Part shown: one piece after another, positions 24,701 through 33,230 of the stretch
Layout: each line of letters opens with the position of its first letter
How positions within the stretch are numbered: position 1 is the stretch's first letter
Source of the DNA: Perlucidibaca wandonensis
Lineage (GTDB): Bacteria; Pseudomonadota; Gammaproteobacteria; Pseudomonadales; Moraxellaceae
Assembly: GCF_042677145.1 (NCBI RefSeq)
Contig: NZ_JBHTIT010000001.1
Span: forward strand, 1,984,001 to 2,048,000
Direction of reading: 5' to 3'
Length of the DNA stretch: 64,000 bases
Made by a program: the position numbers and the translations under genes
The notes under the pieces: generated by a model
Seen by the model: the letters and a program-made list of their open reading frames with translations, nothing else
Databases searched by the model: none
Told to the model about the DNA's origin: nothing

Positions 24701-25873
24701 TTAGAATGTGCGCGAAATCAGCTCTTTCATGATTTCGTTGGTGCCACCATAAATACGGTTAGCACGTGTATCGATGTAGGCCTGCGCAACGGGGTATTCA
24801 GTCATAAAGCCGTAACCGCCGTGCAGCTGCACACACTCATCGACCACTTTCGAGATCAAGTCAGACACCCAATATTTCGCGGCAGCGGCAGCATCCACTT
24901 GCAAAGTGCCTTTCAGCTGCTCTTCGATGCAACGGTCAACAAACACGCGTGCAATCTGTGTTTCTGAGCGCAGTTCGGCGAGTTTGTATTTGGTGTTTTG
25001 ATAGGCCGCGACTGGCTTGCCAAATACTTTACGATCACGCACATAGGCCAAGGTGTGAGCCAACACACTCTCACAACCTGAAGCACACATGATGGCAATC
25101 ATCAGACGCTCCCAAGCCAACTCTTTCATCAGCATGATGAAGCCCATGCCCTCAGTGCCGATCAAGTTAGATTTCGGTACGCGCACGTTGTCGAAGAATA
25201 GCTCGCAAGTGTCTTGGCCTTTCATACCGACTTTTTTCAGTGGACGACCTTTGCTAAAGCCTTCGCGGTTGGCCTCAATTAGCAACAGCGACACGCTTTC
25301 TGCGCCCTTTGCTGGATCGCCAGTTTTCACCACGACCACAGCGATATCGCAGAGATAGCCGTTGGTGATGAAGATTTTGCTGCCGTTTACGATGTAGTCA
25401 TCGCCATCGGCAATGGCTGAAGTGCGCACAGCCTGTAAGTCAGAACCAGTGCCTGGCTCAGTCATAGCAATCGCGCCGACTGCTTCGCCTGAACACATTT
25501 TTGGTAGCCACTCTTTCTTCATCTCTTCGCTGCCGAAGTTATTCAGATAGTTAGCAACGATGTCGGAATGCAGTGAGAAGCCCGATGCAGAATCGCCAGC
25601 ACGCGCCTGCTCTTCCATCAAAATCACGCTGTACAGGCGGTCTACGCCAGAGCCGCCGTATTCTTCTGGCATGGTTGGGCAAAGCAGGCCTAGCTCGCCA
25701 GCTTTGTTCCATAAACTACGATCGATGTGTTGCTGCTCTTCCCACTTATCGCGGTGCGGAGCCAGCTCTTCTTCAAAAAAGCGGCGTGCGGTGCGGCGGA
25801 AATCTTCGTGATCCGCGCTGAAAATTGTGCGCGGAATCATGGCATTCATTGGGTTGGGGACGTTCAAGCTCAT
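24701..25873 (-). CDS. acyl-CoA dehydrogenase, long-chain type
   Basis: 390 residues of the FAD-dependent family. Blocks: IAMTEPGTGSDLQAVRT (FAD/substrate site), VNGSKIFITNG, CVQLHGGYGFMTEYPVAQ and the C-terminal IYGGTNEIMKELISRTF. The position that holds the catalytic Glu in short-chain enzymes is Gly (YGGTNEI). A Glu lies at residue 255 in LAWERLMIA, matching the LCAD/isovaleryl type, so alpha-beta oxidation of long acyl-CoA is likely. A TetR-type gene is divergent from it with a palindrome between them. Confidence 0.92.
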   Translation of the reverse strand: MSLNVPNPMNAMIPRTIFSADHEDFRRTARRFFEEELAPHRDKWEEQQHIDRSLWNKAGELGLLCPTMPEEYGGSGVDRLYSVILMEEQARAGDSASGFSLHSDIVANYLNNFGSEEMKKEWLPKMCSGEAVGAIAMTEPGTGSDLQAVRTSAIADGDDYIVNGSKIFITNGYLCDIAVVVVKTGDPAKGAESVSLLLIEANREGFSKGRPLKKVGMKGQDTCELFFDNVRVPKSNLIGTEGMGFIMLMKELAWERLMIAIMCASGCESVLAHTLAYVRDRKVFGKPVAAYQNTKYKLAELRSETQIARVFVDRCIEEQLKGTLQVDAAAAAKYWVSDLISKVVDECVQLHGGYGFMTEYPVAQAYIDTRANRIYGGTNEIMKELISRTF

Positions 25874-25943
25874 AGTGGCTCCCTAATTCATCTGATGGAT
25901 AGCATCTGTAAATAACTAGACATTGTCGGCCTCCTATTTACAA

Positions 25944-25953
25944 TACGGCCGTA
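25944..25953. promoter_or_regulatory. palindrome between acyl-CoA dehydrogenase and TetR genes
   Basis: TACGGCCGTA is a perfect 10-base palindrome in the 127-base divergent gap. The position suits a TetR-family operator controlling both genes. The symmetry does not extend further, so this is a modest candidate. Confidence 0.45.
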
Positions 25954-26000
25954 CAACTTGTGTGCTTTATACGCAGACTTAGCCAAGGATTCAAGTAAAA

Positions 26001-26693
26001 ATGACTGCACAGTCTCAAAATAAAGATAACCATCGCCGCACTCAGACCGAGCGCAGCGAAGCCATGCGCCAACGCTTAATCAACGCCACAGTCACTTGTT
26101 TGGCCGATGAAGGCTATGCCGGCACGACGGTGAGCAAAATCATCAATCAGGCCGGCGTTTCGCGCGGCGCCCCCATGCATCACTTCCCTACCAAGGCCAG
26201 TCTGCTGGAAGCCACTGCCGAATACTTAATTCGCTGGATGAACCGCCACCTTGCCCGTGCAACTCGCGGCGTGGTCGACTCAGAAAATCGCGCGGCCGAT
26301 ATGATCACCGCCAGCTGGCGCGAGTTGCATGATGGTCCTGAGAGCTTGGCCTTGATGGAGCTGATGCTCGCTAGCCGACGAGATGAAGATTTGGCTCGCG
26401 TCATGCGCGCTTTATGGGATGCCGGGAGGCAAGCGCTGGATATGGCCAGCAAGCACTATTTCGAGCCAGACTTTAATGGCATTAAGCCAACGCAGCTCTT
26501 TGTCTTAACGCATTGGCTGATGCGTGGCATGGCCCTAGAGCAGCACTTGATGAACGATGCTCCCGTAGCCGATCACTTCATTGAGCTCTGGGGCAAAGTC
26601 ATGAGCCAGCATCTACAAGCCAAGCCGAACGTCACCACTCCGCCACCACGACCAGCATTTTGGAATCGCTCATTAGCGACAAATACAGACTAA
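26001..26693 (+). CDS. TetR family transcriptional regulator
   Basis: 230 residues. Residues about 25-75 form the TetR helix-turn-helix: LINATVTCLADEGYAGTTVSKIINQAGVSRGAP... then MHHFPTKASLLEATAEYL. The rest is an all-helical ligand domain that I cannot assign. It is divergent from the acyl-CoA dehydrogenase and may respond to an acyl-CoA. The end overlaps the converging hydroxylase-like gene by 4 bases. Confidence 0.9.
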   Translation: MTAQSQNKDNHRRTQTERSEAMRQRLINATVTCLADEGYAGTTVSKIINQAGVSRGAPMHHFPTKASLLEATAEYLIRWMNRHLARATRGVVDSENRAADMITASWRELHDGPESLALMELMLASRRDEDLARVMRALWDAGRQALDMASKHYFEPDFNGIKPTQLFVLTHWLMRGMALEQHLMNDAPVADHFIELWGKVMSQHLQAKPNVTTPPPRPAFWNRSLATNTD

Positions 26694-27226
26694 CTCGCCG
26701 GCGCTTTTGCAGGTGCCAACTCAACACCCTGCCAACTCAGGCCTAGCCAATGCTTTTCACGCTCACCTTGTGGACGAAAAACTCGCGTGCCCATTAGGTA
26801 GTCAAACCAAGGCTTAGTCACGCACCAGTTAGCGCTCGCTTGAGAGCCCATATGATGGTCGTAATGCCACGGCACATGCTGGCGCGCCCACTCCGGATCT
26901 TGATGCGAATGCTTGTGCACACGGTAATAATTCGCAGCGCTATACCATAGCGTGCCAACAAAAAATGGAGCAATAGGAAACACTGGCACTAGTACTGCGC
27001 TGGCGGCAATCAGCGACCACGCCTCCTTACCCTGCGCATGTAGGCCCAAGGGAAACTTCTCATAATTAGGGTCGTAATAGTCATGCTGGCGCACCACCTT
27101 GTGATGCTCATGAAAATGAAATGACCAGAAGCTGCCGCGATCTCGCCCCATGCCATGCAACACATATTTATGCATGGCCCACTCCACGGCGTTAGCCGTA
27201 ATCAGCCCTATTGGAATGCCCAGCAT
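26690..27226 (-). CDS. fatty acid hydroxylase superfamily membrane protein
   Basis: 178 residues from ATG 27226; ATG 27280, with AGGA 9 bases upstream, would add 18 residues and cannot be excluded. Four histidine clusters expected of the di-iron sterol desaturase/fatty acid hydroxylase superfamily are present: HKYVLHG, HFHEHH, HKHSH and WHYDHH. Hydrophobic helices lie near the N-terminus and around SLIAASAVLVPVFPIAPFF. Substrate unknown; hydroxylation of a lipid or carotenoid is plausible. It converges on the TetR gene with a 4-base overlap. Confidence 0.83.
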   Translation of the reverse strand: MLGIPIGLITANAVEWAMHKYVLHGMGRDRGSFWSFHFHEHHKVVRQHDYYDPNYEKFPLGLHAQGKEAWSLIAASAVLVPVFPIAPFFVGTLWYSAANYYRVHKHSHQDPEWARQHVPWHYDHHMGSQASANWCVTKPWFDYLMGTRVFRPQGEREKHWLGLSWQGVELAPAKAPAS

Positions 27227-27377
27227 ATATTTCTCACTTTTATTATTGCTGTAACTTCTTAAGGTTTTACCATGCCGCATGACGAAGTTTCCTATCCACT
27301 AAAGCTCTAAGGCGTTTTTTTTGATTAAATAGCCGCATTCGTGCCCAAAAGCACACACGCCACTCTGCGAGCTCAGC

Positions 27378-27995
27378 ATGTCCGGAACTTTATTTATCGT
27401 CGCCGCCGCCTCCGGCACAGGCAAAACATCGCTGGTGAAATCATTAGTCGCTAGCGATGAACGCCTAGGAGTATCGATTTCGCACACTACCCGCGCCTCA
27501 CGGCCTGGTGAAGTTGATGGCGTGAACTACCACTTCACTTCGCGCGAAAAATTTCTCAGCGAGGTCGGCGCAGGCCAGTTTCTTGAGCACGCCGAAGTCT
27601 TCGGTAATCTCTATGGCACATCGCGCACATGGGTCGAAGAGCAGCTGATTAAAGACTACGACGTCATCTTAGAAATTGACTGGCAGGGTGCGGCCATCGT
27701 GCGCGACTTAATGCCGCAGGCGCAGTCGGTATTTATCTTGCCGCCATCATTGCCCGAGCTTGCCGAACGCCTCAATGGCCGCGGCACAGACAGCGCCGAA
27801 GTTATCGCTCATCGTCTCAGCGAAGCCATCGCCGACATTGGCCATTACGCCGACTTCGATTACCTCGTGATCAATGATGATTTCGCAACGGCATTAGCCG
27901 ACCTGCGCAGCATTGTTCGTGCCGCCCGCTTGAGCAATCGCGCGCAAAGCCAACGCCAAGCGAATTTGATTCGCCGCCTGCTTTCCGGAGGCTAA
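27378..27995 (+). CDS. gmk: guanylate kinase
   Basis: 205 residues, normal length. Phosphorylates GMP to GDP. P-loop AAASGTGKTSLV, the GMP-binding SISHTTRASRPGEVDGVNYHF, EHAEVFGNLYGTS, ILEIDWQGAAIV and the adenine-binding RLNGRGTDS are all present. It begins the gmk-rpoZ-spoT-ridA block. In pseudomonads yicC directly precedes it; here the accessory segment lies in between. Confidence 0.97.
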   Translation: MSGTLFIVAAASGTGKTSLVKSLVASDERLGVSISHTTRASRPGEVDGVNYHFTSREKFLSEVGAGQFLEHAEVFGNLYGTSRTWVEEQLIKDYDVILEIDWQGAAIVRDLMPQAQSVFILPPSLPELAERLNGRGTDSAEVIAHRLSEAIADIGHYADFDYLVINDDFATALADLRSIVRAARLSNRAQSQRQANLIRRLLSGG

Positions 27996-28037
27996 GCAGC
28001 TAGCGCTTGCGAGGTTTAAACGAGCATCCTGCGGAGG

Positions 28038-28066
28038 TTGTGTAAAAAAGCCGCAGGCGTTAGAAT
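28038..28066 (+). promoter_or_regulatory. candidate sigma-70 promoter for rpoZ
   Basis: TTGTGT (28038-28043), a 17-base spacer and TAGAAT (28061-28066). The -10 matches 5 of 6 bases but the -35 only 3 of 6. Transcription from it would give a leader of about 30 bases before rpoZ. Confidence 0.45.
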
Positions 28067-28102
28067 CTCGCCCCTTATTTGCCCGCTGTTTGGAGCGTTA
28101 TC

Positions 28103-28375
28103 ATGGCCCGCGTAACCGTCGAAGACTGTCTGACCAATTTAGATAACCGTTTTGAGTTGGTGCTGGTTGCCTCTAAGCGCGCACGCCAATTGGCGACAGG
28201 CGGCAAAGAGTCAAGCCTGCCCTGGGAAAACGACAAACCCACCGTGATGGCCCTGCGCGAAATCGCTGCTGGCTTGGTCACTCGTGAAATTCTCAACGAA
28301 GTGCCAGAAGAAGAAGCACTGCCCGATTTGAGCAATTTAGGTAACCTAGAATACCAACCACCTATCGAGCTCTAA
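28103..28375 (+). CDS. rpoZ: RNA polymerase omega subunit
   Basis: 90 residues from ATG 28103, where the family begins (MARVTVEDCL), with GGAG 8 bases upstream; an earlier in-frame start at 28079 has no homology. NRFELVLVASKRARQL and KPTVMALREIAAGLV are the conserved omega helices. It helps assemble the polymerase beta' subunit and forms part of a ppGpp site. It sits next to spoT, as in most gammaproteobacteria. Confidence 0.97.
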   Translation: MARVTVEDCLTNLDNRFELVLVASKRARQLATGGKESSLPWENDKPTVMALREIAAGLVTREILNEVPEEEALPDLSNLGNLEYQPPIEL

Positions 28376-28471
28376 ATACTCGTTAGTTTTCTTGCGTCAT
28401 TGCGGCTTTTTTCAAGATATTCCTCGTCTTAGCCCCTTGACGCAGCACCTCGCGATGCAGACACTGAGTAG

Positions 28472-30595
28472 ATGAACTCAGGCATCGACGCCCTCTGCAC
28501 ACGTCTCTCAAATTACCTTTCGCCAGAACAAGTAGCGCAAGTTCATCGCGCCTATCTTTTTTCTGAGCAAGCTCACATCGGTCAATTTCGGCGCAATGGC
28601 GACCCTTACGTCACCCATCCTTTAGCCGTTGCTCACATTTTGTGCGATATGCACATGGACCATCACAGCTTGATGGCTGCCATGCTCCACGATGTCATTG
28701 AAGACACCGGCGTCAGCAAAGATGCATTAGCTAAAGAGTTTGGCGATGAAGTCACCGCGCTAGTCGATGGCGTGACCAAGCTCACGCAAGTTCATTTCAA
28801 TAGCAAAGCCGAGGCGCAGGCCGAAAATTTCCGCAAAATGATTCTCGCCATGACCCACGATGTGCGTGTGATCGTGGTGAAGCTCGCCGATCGCCTACAC
28901 AATATGCGCACGCTCGACGTGCTCACGGTGGAAAAACGTAAACGCGTGGCGCGCGAAACGCTCGATATTTATGCCCCCATTGCCATGCGTTTGGGCATGA
29001 ACGATATCCGCATCGAATACGAAGAGCTCGGCTTTCATGCTATTTGGCCGATGCGCGCTGAACGCATCGAACACGCCGTGATGGCGGCGCGTGGACATCG
29101 GCGTGAAATGGTCATCAGTCTTGAAGTCGCTATCAGCGAGCGACTTGCCCGCGAAGGCATCCAGGCGCGAGTCGAAGGCCGCGAAAAGCATCTGTTCAGT
29201 ATTTACCAAAAGATGCGCGAAAAACGCCGATCATTCTCCGAAATCATGGATGTCTACGGCTTCCGCGTCATCGTTGAAAGTGTCGACTCGTGTTATCGCA
29301 GCCTTGGCATGATGCACAATTTGTATAAGCCGATCCCGGGTAAATTCAAAGACTATATCGCCATCCCCAAAACCAATGGCTACCAATCACTGCACACGGT
29401 GCTGAAAGGCCCGCGCGGCGTTCCGATTGAAGTGCAAATTCGGTCCGAAGCCATGGATGCCATGGCTAGCAATGGTATCGCGGCGCATTGGTTGTATAAG
29501 TCTGATAGCTTCACCAATACCTCGCAAACACGAGCACGCGAGTGGATGAAATCACTGCAAGAGCTGCAGAAAAATGCCGGAGATTCGCTCGAGTTTATCG
29601 AGAGTGTGAAGATCGACCTCTTCCCTGATGAGGTCTATTTGTTCACGCCAAAAGGCCGCATCATGACGCTGCCGCGTGGCGCTACGCCGGTAGATTTTGC
29701 CTATGCCGTGCACTCTGATATTGGCGACACTTGCGTTGCAGCACGTATCGACAACCGTCTAGCGCCGCTGAGCCTGCCGCTTACTACCGGCCAAACTGTT
29801 GAAATTATTGCCGCTCCTGGTGCGCGCCCCAACCCCAGCTGGCTAGACTTTGTCATCACCAGTAAGGCGCGCGCGAAGATTCGCCACTACCTAAAAGATC
29901 AGCAATCAGATGAGTCGCGAGACTTAGGCCTGCGCCTGCTAGAGAAATCATTGTCTGGGCTCGGCAAGAAATACGCCGAATTGCCTGCGGATGCGATAGC
30001 CAACCTGCTCAAAGAACTGGCCATGGATAGTGCCGATACGCTGCTTGAAAATATCGGTATGGGCAATCAAGTCCCGCAAATTATTGCCCGCCGCTTGGTG
30101 CCAGATGTGGATGTCGTCACCTCAACTACGCTCAAGCGCACTGCCCATAACGGCATCGCGATTCGTGGCACTGAAGGCCTAGTGGTGTCGTATGCTCGCT
30201 GCTGCCGCCCCTTACCGGGCGACGACATCATGGGGCATTTAAGCGCAGGTCGTGGCGTGGTTATTCATCGCCATAAATGCCGTAATATGGCGACCGAAAT
30301 GCGCAGCAACCCCGACAAATGCGTACCGCTACGTTGGGCTGAAAAAGTCGATCGCGAGTTTATTTGCCAACTCCGCATTGCCTTGGTTAATCGCCGCGGC
30401 ATGCTCGCAGAAATCGCACGCGAGGCCACCGAAAGTGAGGCCAGCATCGATAATGTGCAGATTGAAGAAAAAGGCTCGCATCATGGAGTCATGCAACTCG
30501 GCTTGGTGGTGCGCGACCGCATCCATTTAGCCCGCGTCATTAAACGTATTCGTGTTTTACCCGGCGTCGACAAAGTCACCCGGGTAAGCTCTTAA
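28472..30595 (+). CDS. spoT: bifunctional (p)ppGpp synthetase/hydrolase
   Basis: 707 residues in the full RelA/SpoT layout. The HD hydrolase domain (residues about 30-190: THPLAVAHIL, AAMLHDVIEDTG, VVKLADRLHNMRTL) is intact. The synthetase domain (about 235-350) contains MDVYGFRVIVES and TNGYQSLHTVLKGP. TGS (VYLFTPKGRIMTLPRGATPVDFAYAVHSDIG) follows from about 390, then a helical/zinc-finger region (YARCCRPLPGDDIMGH) and a C-terminal ACT domain. The intact HD motif makes it SpoT-like, able to degrade as well as make the alarmone. Confidence 0.97.
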   Translation: MNSGIDALCTRLSNYLSPEQVAQVHRAYLFSEQAHIGQFRRNGDPYVTHPLAVAHILCDMHMDHHSLMAAMLHDVIEDTGVSKDALAKEFGDEVTALVDGVTKLTQVHFNSKAEAQAENFRKMILAMTHDVRVIVVKLADRLHNMRTLDVLTVEKRKRVARETLDIYAPIAMRLGMNDIRIEYEELGFHAIWPMRAERIEHAVMAARGHRREMVISLEVAISERLAREGIQARVEGREKHLFSIYQKMREKRRSFSEIMDVYGFRVIVESVDSCYRSLGMMHNLYKPIPGKFKDYIAIPKTNGYQSLHTVLKGPRGVPIEVQIRSEAMDAMASNGIAAHWLYKSDSFTNTSQTRAREWMKSLQELQKNAGDSLEFIESVKIDLFPDEVYLFTPKGRIMTLPRGATPVDFAYAVHSDIGDTCVAARIDNRLAPLSLPLTTGQTVEIIAAPGARPNPSWLDFVITSKARAKIRHYLKDQQSDESRDLGLRLLEKSLSGLGKKYAELPADAIANLLKELAMDSADTLLENIGMGNQVPQIIARRLVPDVDVVTSTTLKRTAHNGIAIRGTEGLVVSYARCCRPLPGDDIMGHLSAGRGVVIHRHKCRNMATEMRSNPDKCVPLRWAEKVDREFICQLRIALVNRRGMLAEIAREATESEASIDNVQIEEKGSHHGVMQLGLVVRDRIHLARVIKRIRVLPGVDKVTRVSS

Positions 30596-30617
30596 TTTTG
30601 CAGGAGTGTTAGTCTCA

Positions 30618-31001
30618 ATGAATCGCGCCGTTATCCAAACTAATAAAGCCCCAGCCGCCATTGGCACCTATTCGCAAGCAGTGAAAATCGGCAACACGGT
30701 TTATCTATCGGGCCAAATTGGCCTCGATCCTGCCAGCATGCAGTTGGTTGATGGTATTGATGCGCAAATCGTGCAGGTTTTTGAAAACCTAAAAGCAGTG
30801 ATCGAAGAATCTGGCGCTACACTGCAAGACATTGCCAAACTCAATATCTTCCTCACCGACCTAGGCCACTTTGCCCTAGTCAACGAGATGATGGCACGCT
30901 ACTTCACGCAGCCCTACCCCGCTCGCGCAGCCATTGGTGTGGCGTCATTGCCACGCGGCGCTATGGTTGAGATGGACGGCATTGTGGTCACAGCTTCTTG
31001 A
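30618..31001 (+). CDS. ridA: RidA family reactive intermediate deaminase
   Basis: 127 residues from ATG 30618; AGGAG lies 11 bases upstream, a slightly long spacing, and a GTG at 30606 is a weaker alternative. Signature blocks: TNKAPAAIGTYSQAVKIGNTVYLSGQIG, IAKLNIFLTDL and PARAAIGVASLPRGAMVEMDGI with the conserved Arg. RidA hydrolyses reactive enamine/imine intermediates. It follows spoT as in pseudomonads and ends before a strong terminator. Confidence 0.95.
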   Translation: MNRAVIQTNKAPAAIGTYSQAVKIGNTVYLSGQIGLDPASMQLVDGIDAQIVQVFENLKAVIEESGATLQDIAKLNIFLTDLGHFALVNEMMARYFTQPYPARAAIGVASLPRGAMVEMDGIVVTAS

Positions 31002-31019
31002 GACGTTAACTAATCGCAC

Positions 31020-31056
31020 GAACAAAAATGCCTGCTAAATGCAGGCATTTTTGTTT
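31020..31056. terminator. bidirectional intrinsic terminator
   Basis: A near-perfect hairpin, AACAAAAATGCCTGC (31021-31035) and GCAGGCATTTTTGTT (31041-31055) with a 5-base loop. It has T-rich ends on both strands and lies between the converging ridA and lipoprotein hydrolase genes. Confidence 0.9.
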
Positions 31057-31067
31057 AAGCCTAAAGA

Positions 31068-33125
31068 CTAATTAGCCAGAACAGGAACCTCTACCGTGCC
31101 ACTAATCGTGACCCCAGGCACCAGTAAATCTCGTGACAAACTAGTGAGGTACTGCAAGTTATAGCCGTAAACCATTAAACCAAGCTGCTCACCTTCAGCT
31201 AATTTCTCCGCGACACCCACCATCGATACTTTGTGCTCGCCAAGACCGCGCAGCGGCTGCATTTGCTCATCGATAAGGCGTGGAGCAGCCATGCCTTTTT
31301 TCGCACCAAAGCCGACTAGGACAATAGCGTCGCAAGCTCGTATCGGCAATTTGACGGGCAGCAAACCAAGCAAGCCCGACAGCGGCGCAGGAATGTTATC
31401 GGTCAACTCCGCTGGTAAGCCCAAAGGCAGATCGCAACCATTCAACGGCTCAAGGATATTATTCAACTTGACGTTAAGCTGGCCAATGCCACCAATAGTC
31501 AATGGGCCATTAAAGCCTTCAAGGGGGATGAATGTAGGCAATAGCAGGCTGGTTAATCCCAAAGCTGTATTTGGTACGGGGATCATGCTCGCAGGAATAT
31601 TGGTTTCTACTCGCTTCGGCGCAATTAAAGCCGGGTTAACAAACACAGCCTCGCCCGGACTATCGTTTAACGACAAACACACCGTGGTTTTTAGCTGAGC
31701 CAAGGCGGTGGCCGTTGCCAAATTAGCGACCTGCTTTTGCGGGGGGTTCAATTTGTCATTTAAGAATGCCAAATTAGCATCATCACGACTTAACGTACCG
31801 CAGTTATTTCTACCACCTGGCTTTTGTAATTCAGGCAGTGAAAAGCCGGCACTATTTAAGCCACCAAGCAGTGGATCAGTGAGCATATTCAATGGGCCGA
31901 GCGCCCCAATTACGGTTTGTGTGCCTGGTAAAATATGACCACCCTCGTGTGTCATTAAACGAACGTCACCGCCTAAGTTTTTATAGGCCTGATAGTTTCC
32001 CCAAGCTTCGTTGAAGTTAAACAAGGTATCGCGCATGCCTTGCGAAAATAAGATATCGACTTTCTTAGGTGCAGGCTTCTTATCGCCCACATAGATCGGC
32101 TTAGTTGGTGGCGACAACATCGATGTTAAGAAATCCATATTGCTAATGTCGGTGCCATCATCTGCACCGAAGTATTTCGCGCTGTGATAATAGAAAAAGT
32201 TTAGCGATGGCGCTGGGATTTCATTAGATGTCACACCTTTTACCAAGGTCTCTTTAATGGCCGGGTCTAAACCCGAAATGATGGGCTGGTTTGCGCCAGC
32301 TTCACCACCAACGACTAACAGAGCCACCCACGCCGACTTCACAGCACCACCGGGGTACAGGCTGGTTCGTAAATCATGCGGCGTTATGTCTGGCGTAAGC
32401 ACATCAAGACGATTTTTCGGATCGATGTTGTGCAGTAGCATTTGATACATGCCGCCGTAACTACCGCCATTCGCGCCAGCAACTACGTTATACGGACTAG
32501 CCTCTGACGGCCGCTCGTACACGAGATAGTCGAGATTCTTCTCAGCCCAATCAAATATTTGTATTAAATCCTGACCTTCGTAGTCAGGATCCATAACGCG
32601 TACCGTGCCAGTGCTGTCGTTAAATCCGCGTTGGTCGATACTAATAACGGCATATCCGTTGTCTTGCAGACGCTCAAGGAAGCCACCTTTAGGGTCCTCT
32701 GTACGTGCGCCACCAAAGCCATGCCCGTGCAACACCAAGGGATTACCTTTTACGCAGTCAATTTTTTTCGGTTCAATAATCTGAAAGCTAATGGTTTCAC
32801 CACTCGCCGAAGGCAAAGTGATCTGATAGCTCCGACCGCCATCTAGACGAACCTTAGTGGCGCATGACGCCGTGTTCGCCTCTAGCGTGTCAAACGTTGC
32901 GCCTGGGCGCTCAAAATTAACAATGCGATTCGCAGTGGGCGGAGTGCCGCCATCACCACCGCCAGTATCATCACCACCGCCGGTGTTGTCGCCCTCGCCT
33001 CCAGTGTTGTCGCCCTGCGGATCGCCATCGCCATTCGAAGAAAATGACCCCGACCCAGAAGAACCACCGCAAGCGGCCAGAGAAACAGCCAATGCCAAAA
33101 GTGAGAGAGTGTGAGCAATCCGCAT
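31068..33125 (-). CDS. large alpha/beta hydrolase lipoprotein
   Basis: 685 residues. The signal peptide ends in the lipobox LAAC. A low-complexity linker of Gly, Asp and Thr repeats (about residues 20-65, such as GDNTGGEGDNTGGGDD) follows. The hydrolase core has VLHGHGFGG, an Asp-rich strand ISIDQRGFNDS, the nucleophile elbow GGSYGGMYQ (resembling CocE/S15-type enzymes), and candidate acid and His in GMRDTLFNF and THEGGHILPG. A beta-rich C-terminal part resembles the jelly-roll tail of such enzymes. An exported esterase or peptidase; substrate unknown. Confidence 0.75.
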   Translation of the reverse strand: MRIAHTLSLLALAVSLAACGGSSGSGSFSSNGDGDPQGDNTGGEGDNTGGGDDTGGGDGGTPPTANRIVNFERPGATFDTLEANTASCATKVRLDGGRSYQITLPSASGETISFQIIEPKKIDCVKGNPLVLHGHGFGGARTEDPKGGFLERLQDNGYAVISIDQRGFNDSTGTVRVMDPDYEGQDLIQIFDWAEKNLDYLVYERPSEASPYNVVAGANGGSYGGMYQMLLHNIDPKNRLDVLTPDITPHDLRTSLYPGGAVKSAWVALLVVGGEAGANQPIISGLDPAIKETLVKGVTSNEIPAPSLNFFYYHSAKYFGADDGTDISNMDFLTSMLSPPTKPIYVGDKKPAPKKVDILFSQGMRDTLFNFNEAWGNYQAYKNLGGDVRLMTHEGGHILPGTQTVIGALGPLNMLTDPLLGGLNSAGFSLPELQKPGGRNNCGTLSRDDANLAFLNDKLNPPQKQVANLATATALAQLKTTVCLSLNDSPGEAVFVNPALIAPKRVETNIPASMIPVPNTALGLTSLLLPTFIPLEGFNGPLTIGGIGQLNVKLNNILEPLNGCDLPLGLPAELTDNIPAPLSGLLGLLPVKLPIRACDAIVLVGFGAKKGMAAPRLIDEQMQPLRGLGEHKVSMVGVAEKLAEGEQLGLMVYGYNLQYLTSLSRDLLVPGVTISGTVEVPVLAN

Positions 33126-33230
33126 AATTATTCAGCCTAGTATTGTTCTTTTTATAGGCAAGCAGACTACGCCATAAGCTACACAACATCCACACAGAAA
33201 GGCCAGAGCTAGCGACCAAATTACAAAAAA

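Noticed and set aside
28027..28057. CCTGCGG...CCGCAGG stem between gmk and rpoZ as a terminator.
   Set aside because: A 7-base stem with a 17-base loop and no T-run; the same stretch fits a promoter better.
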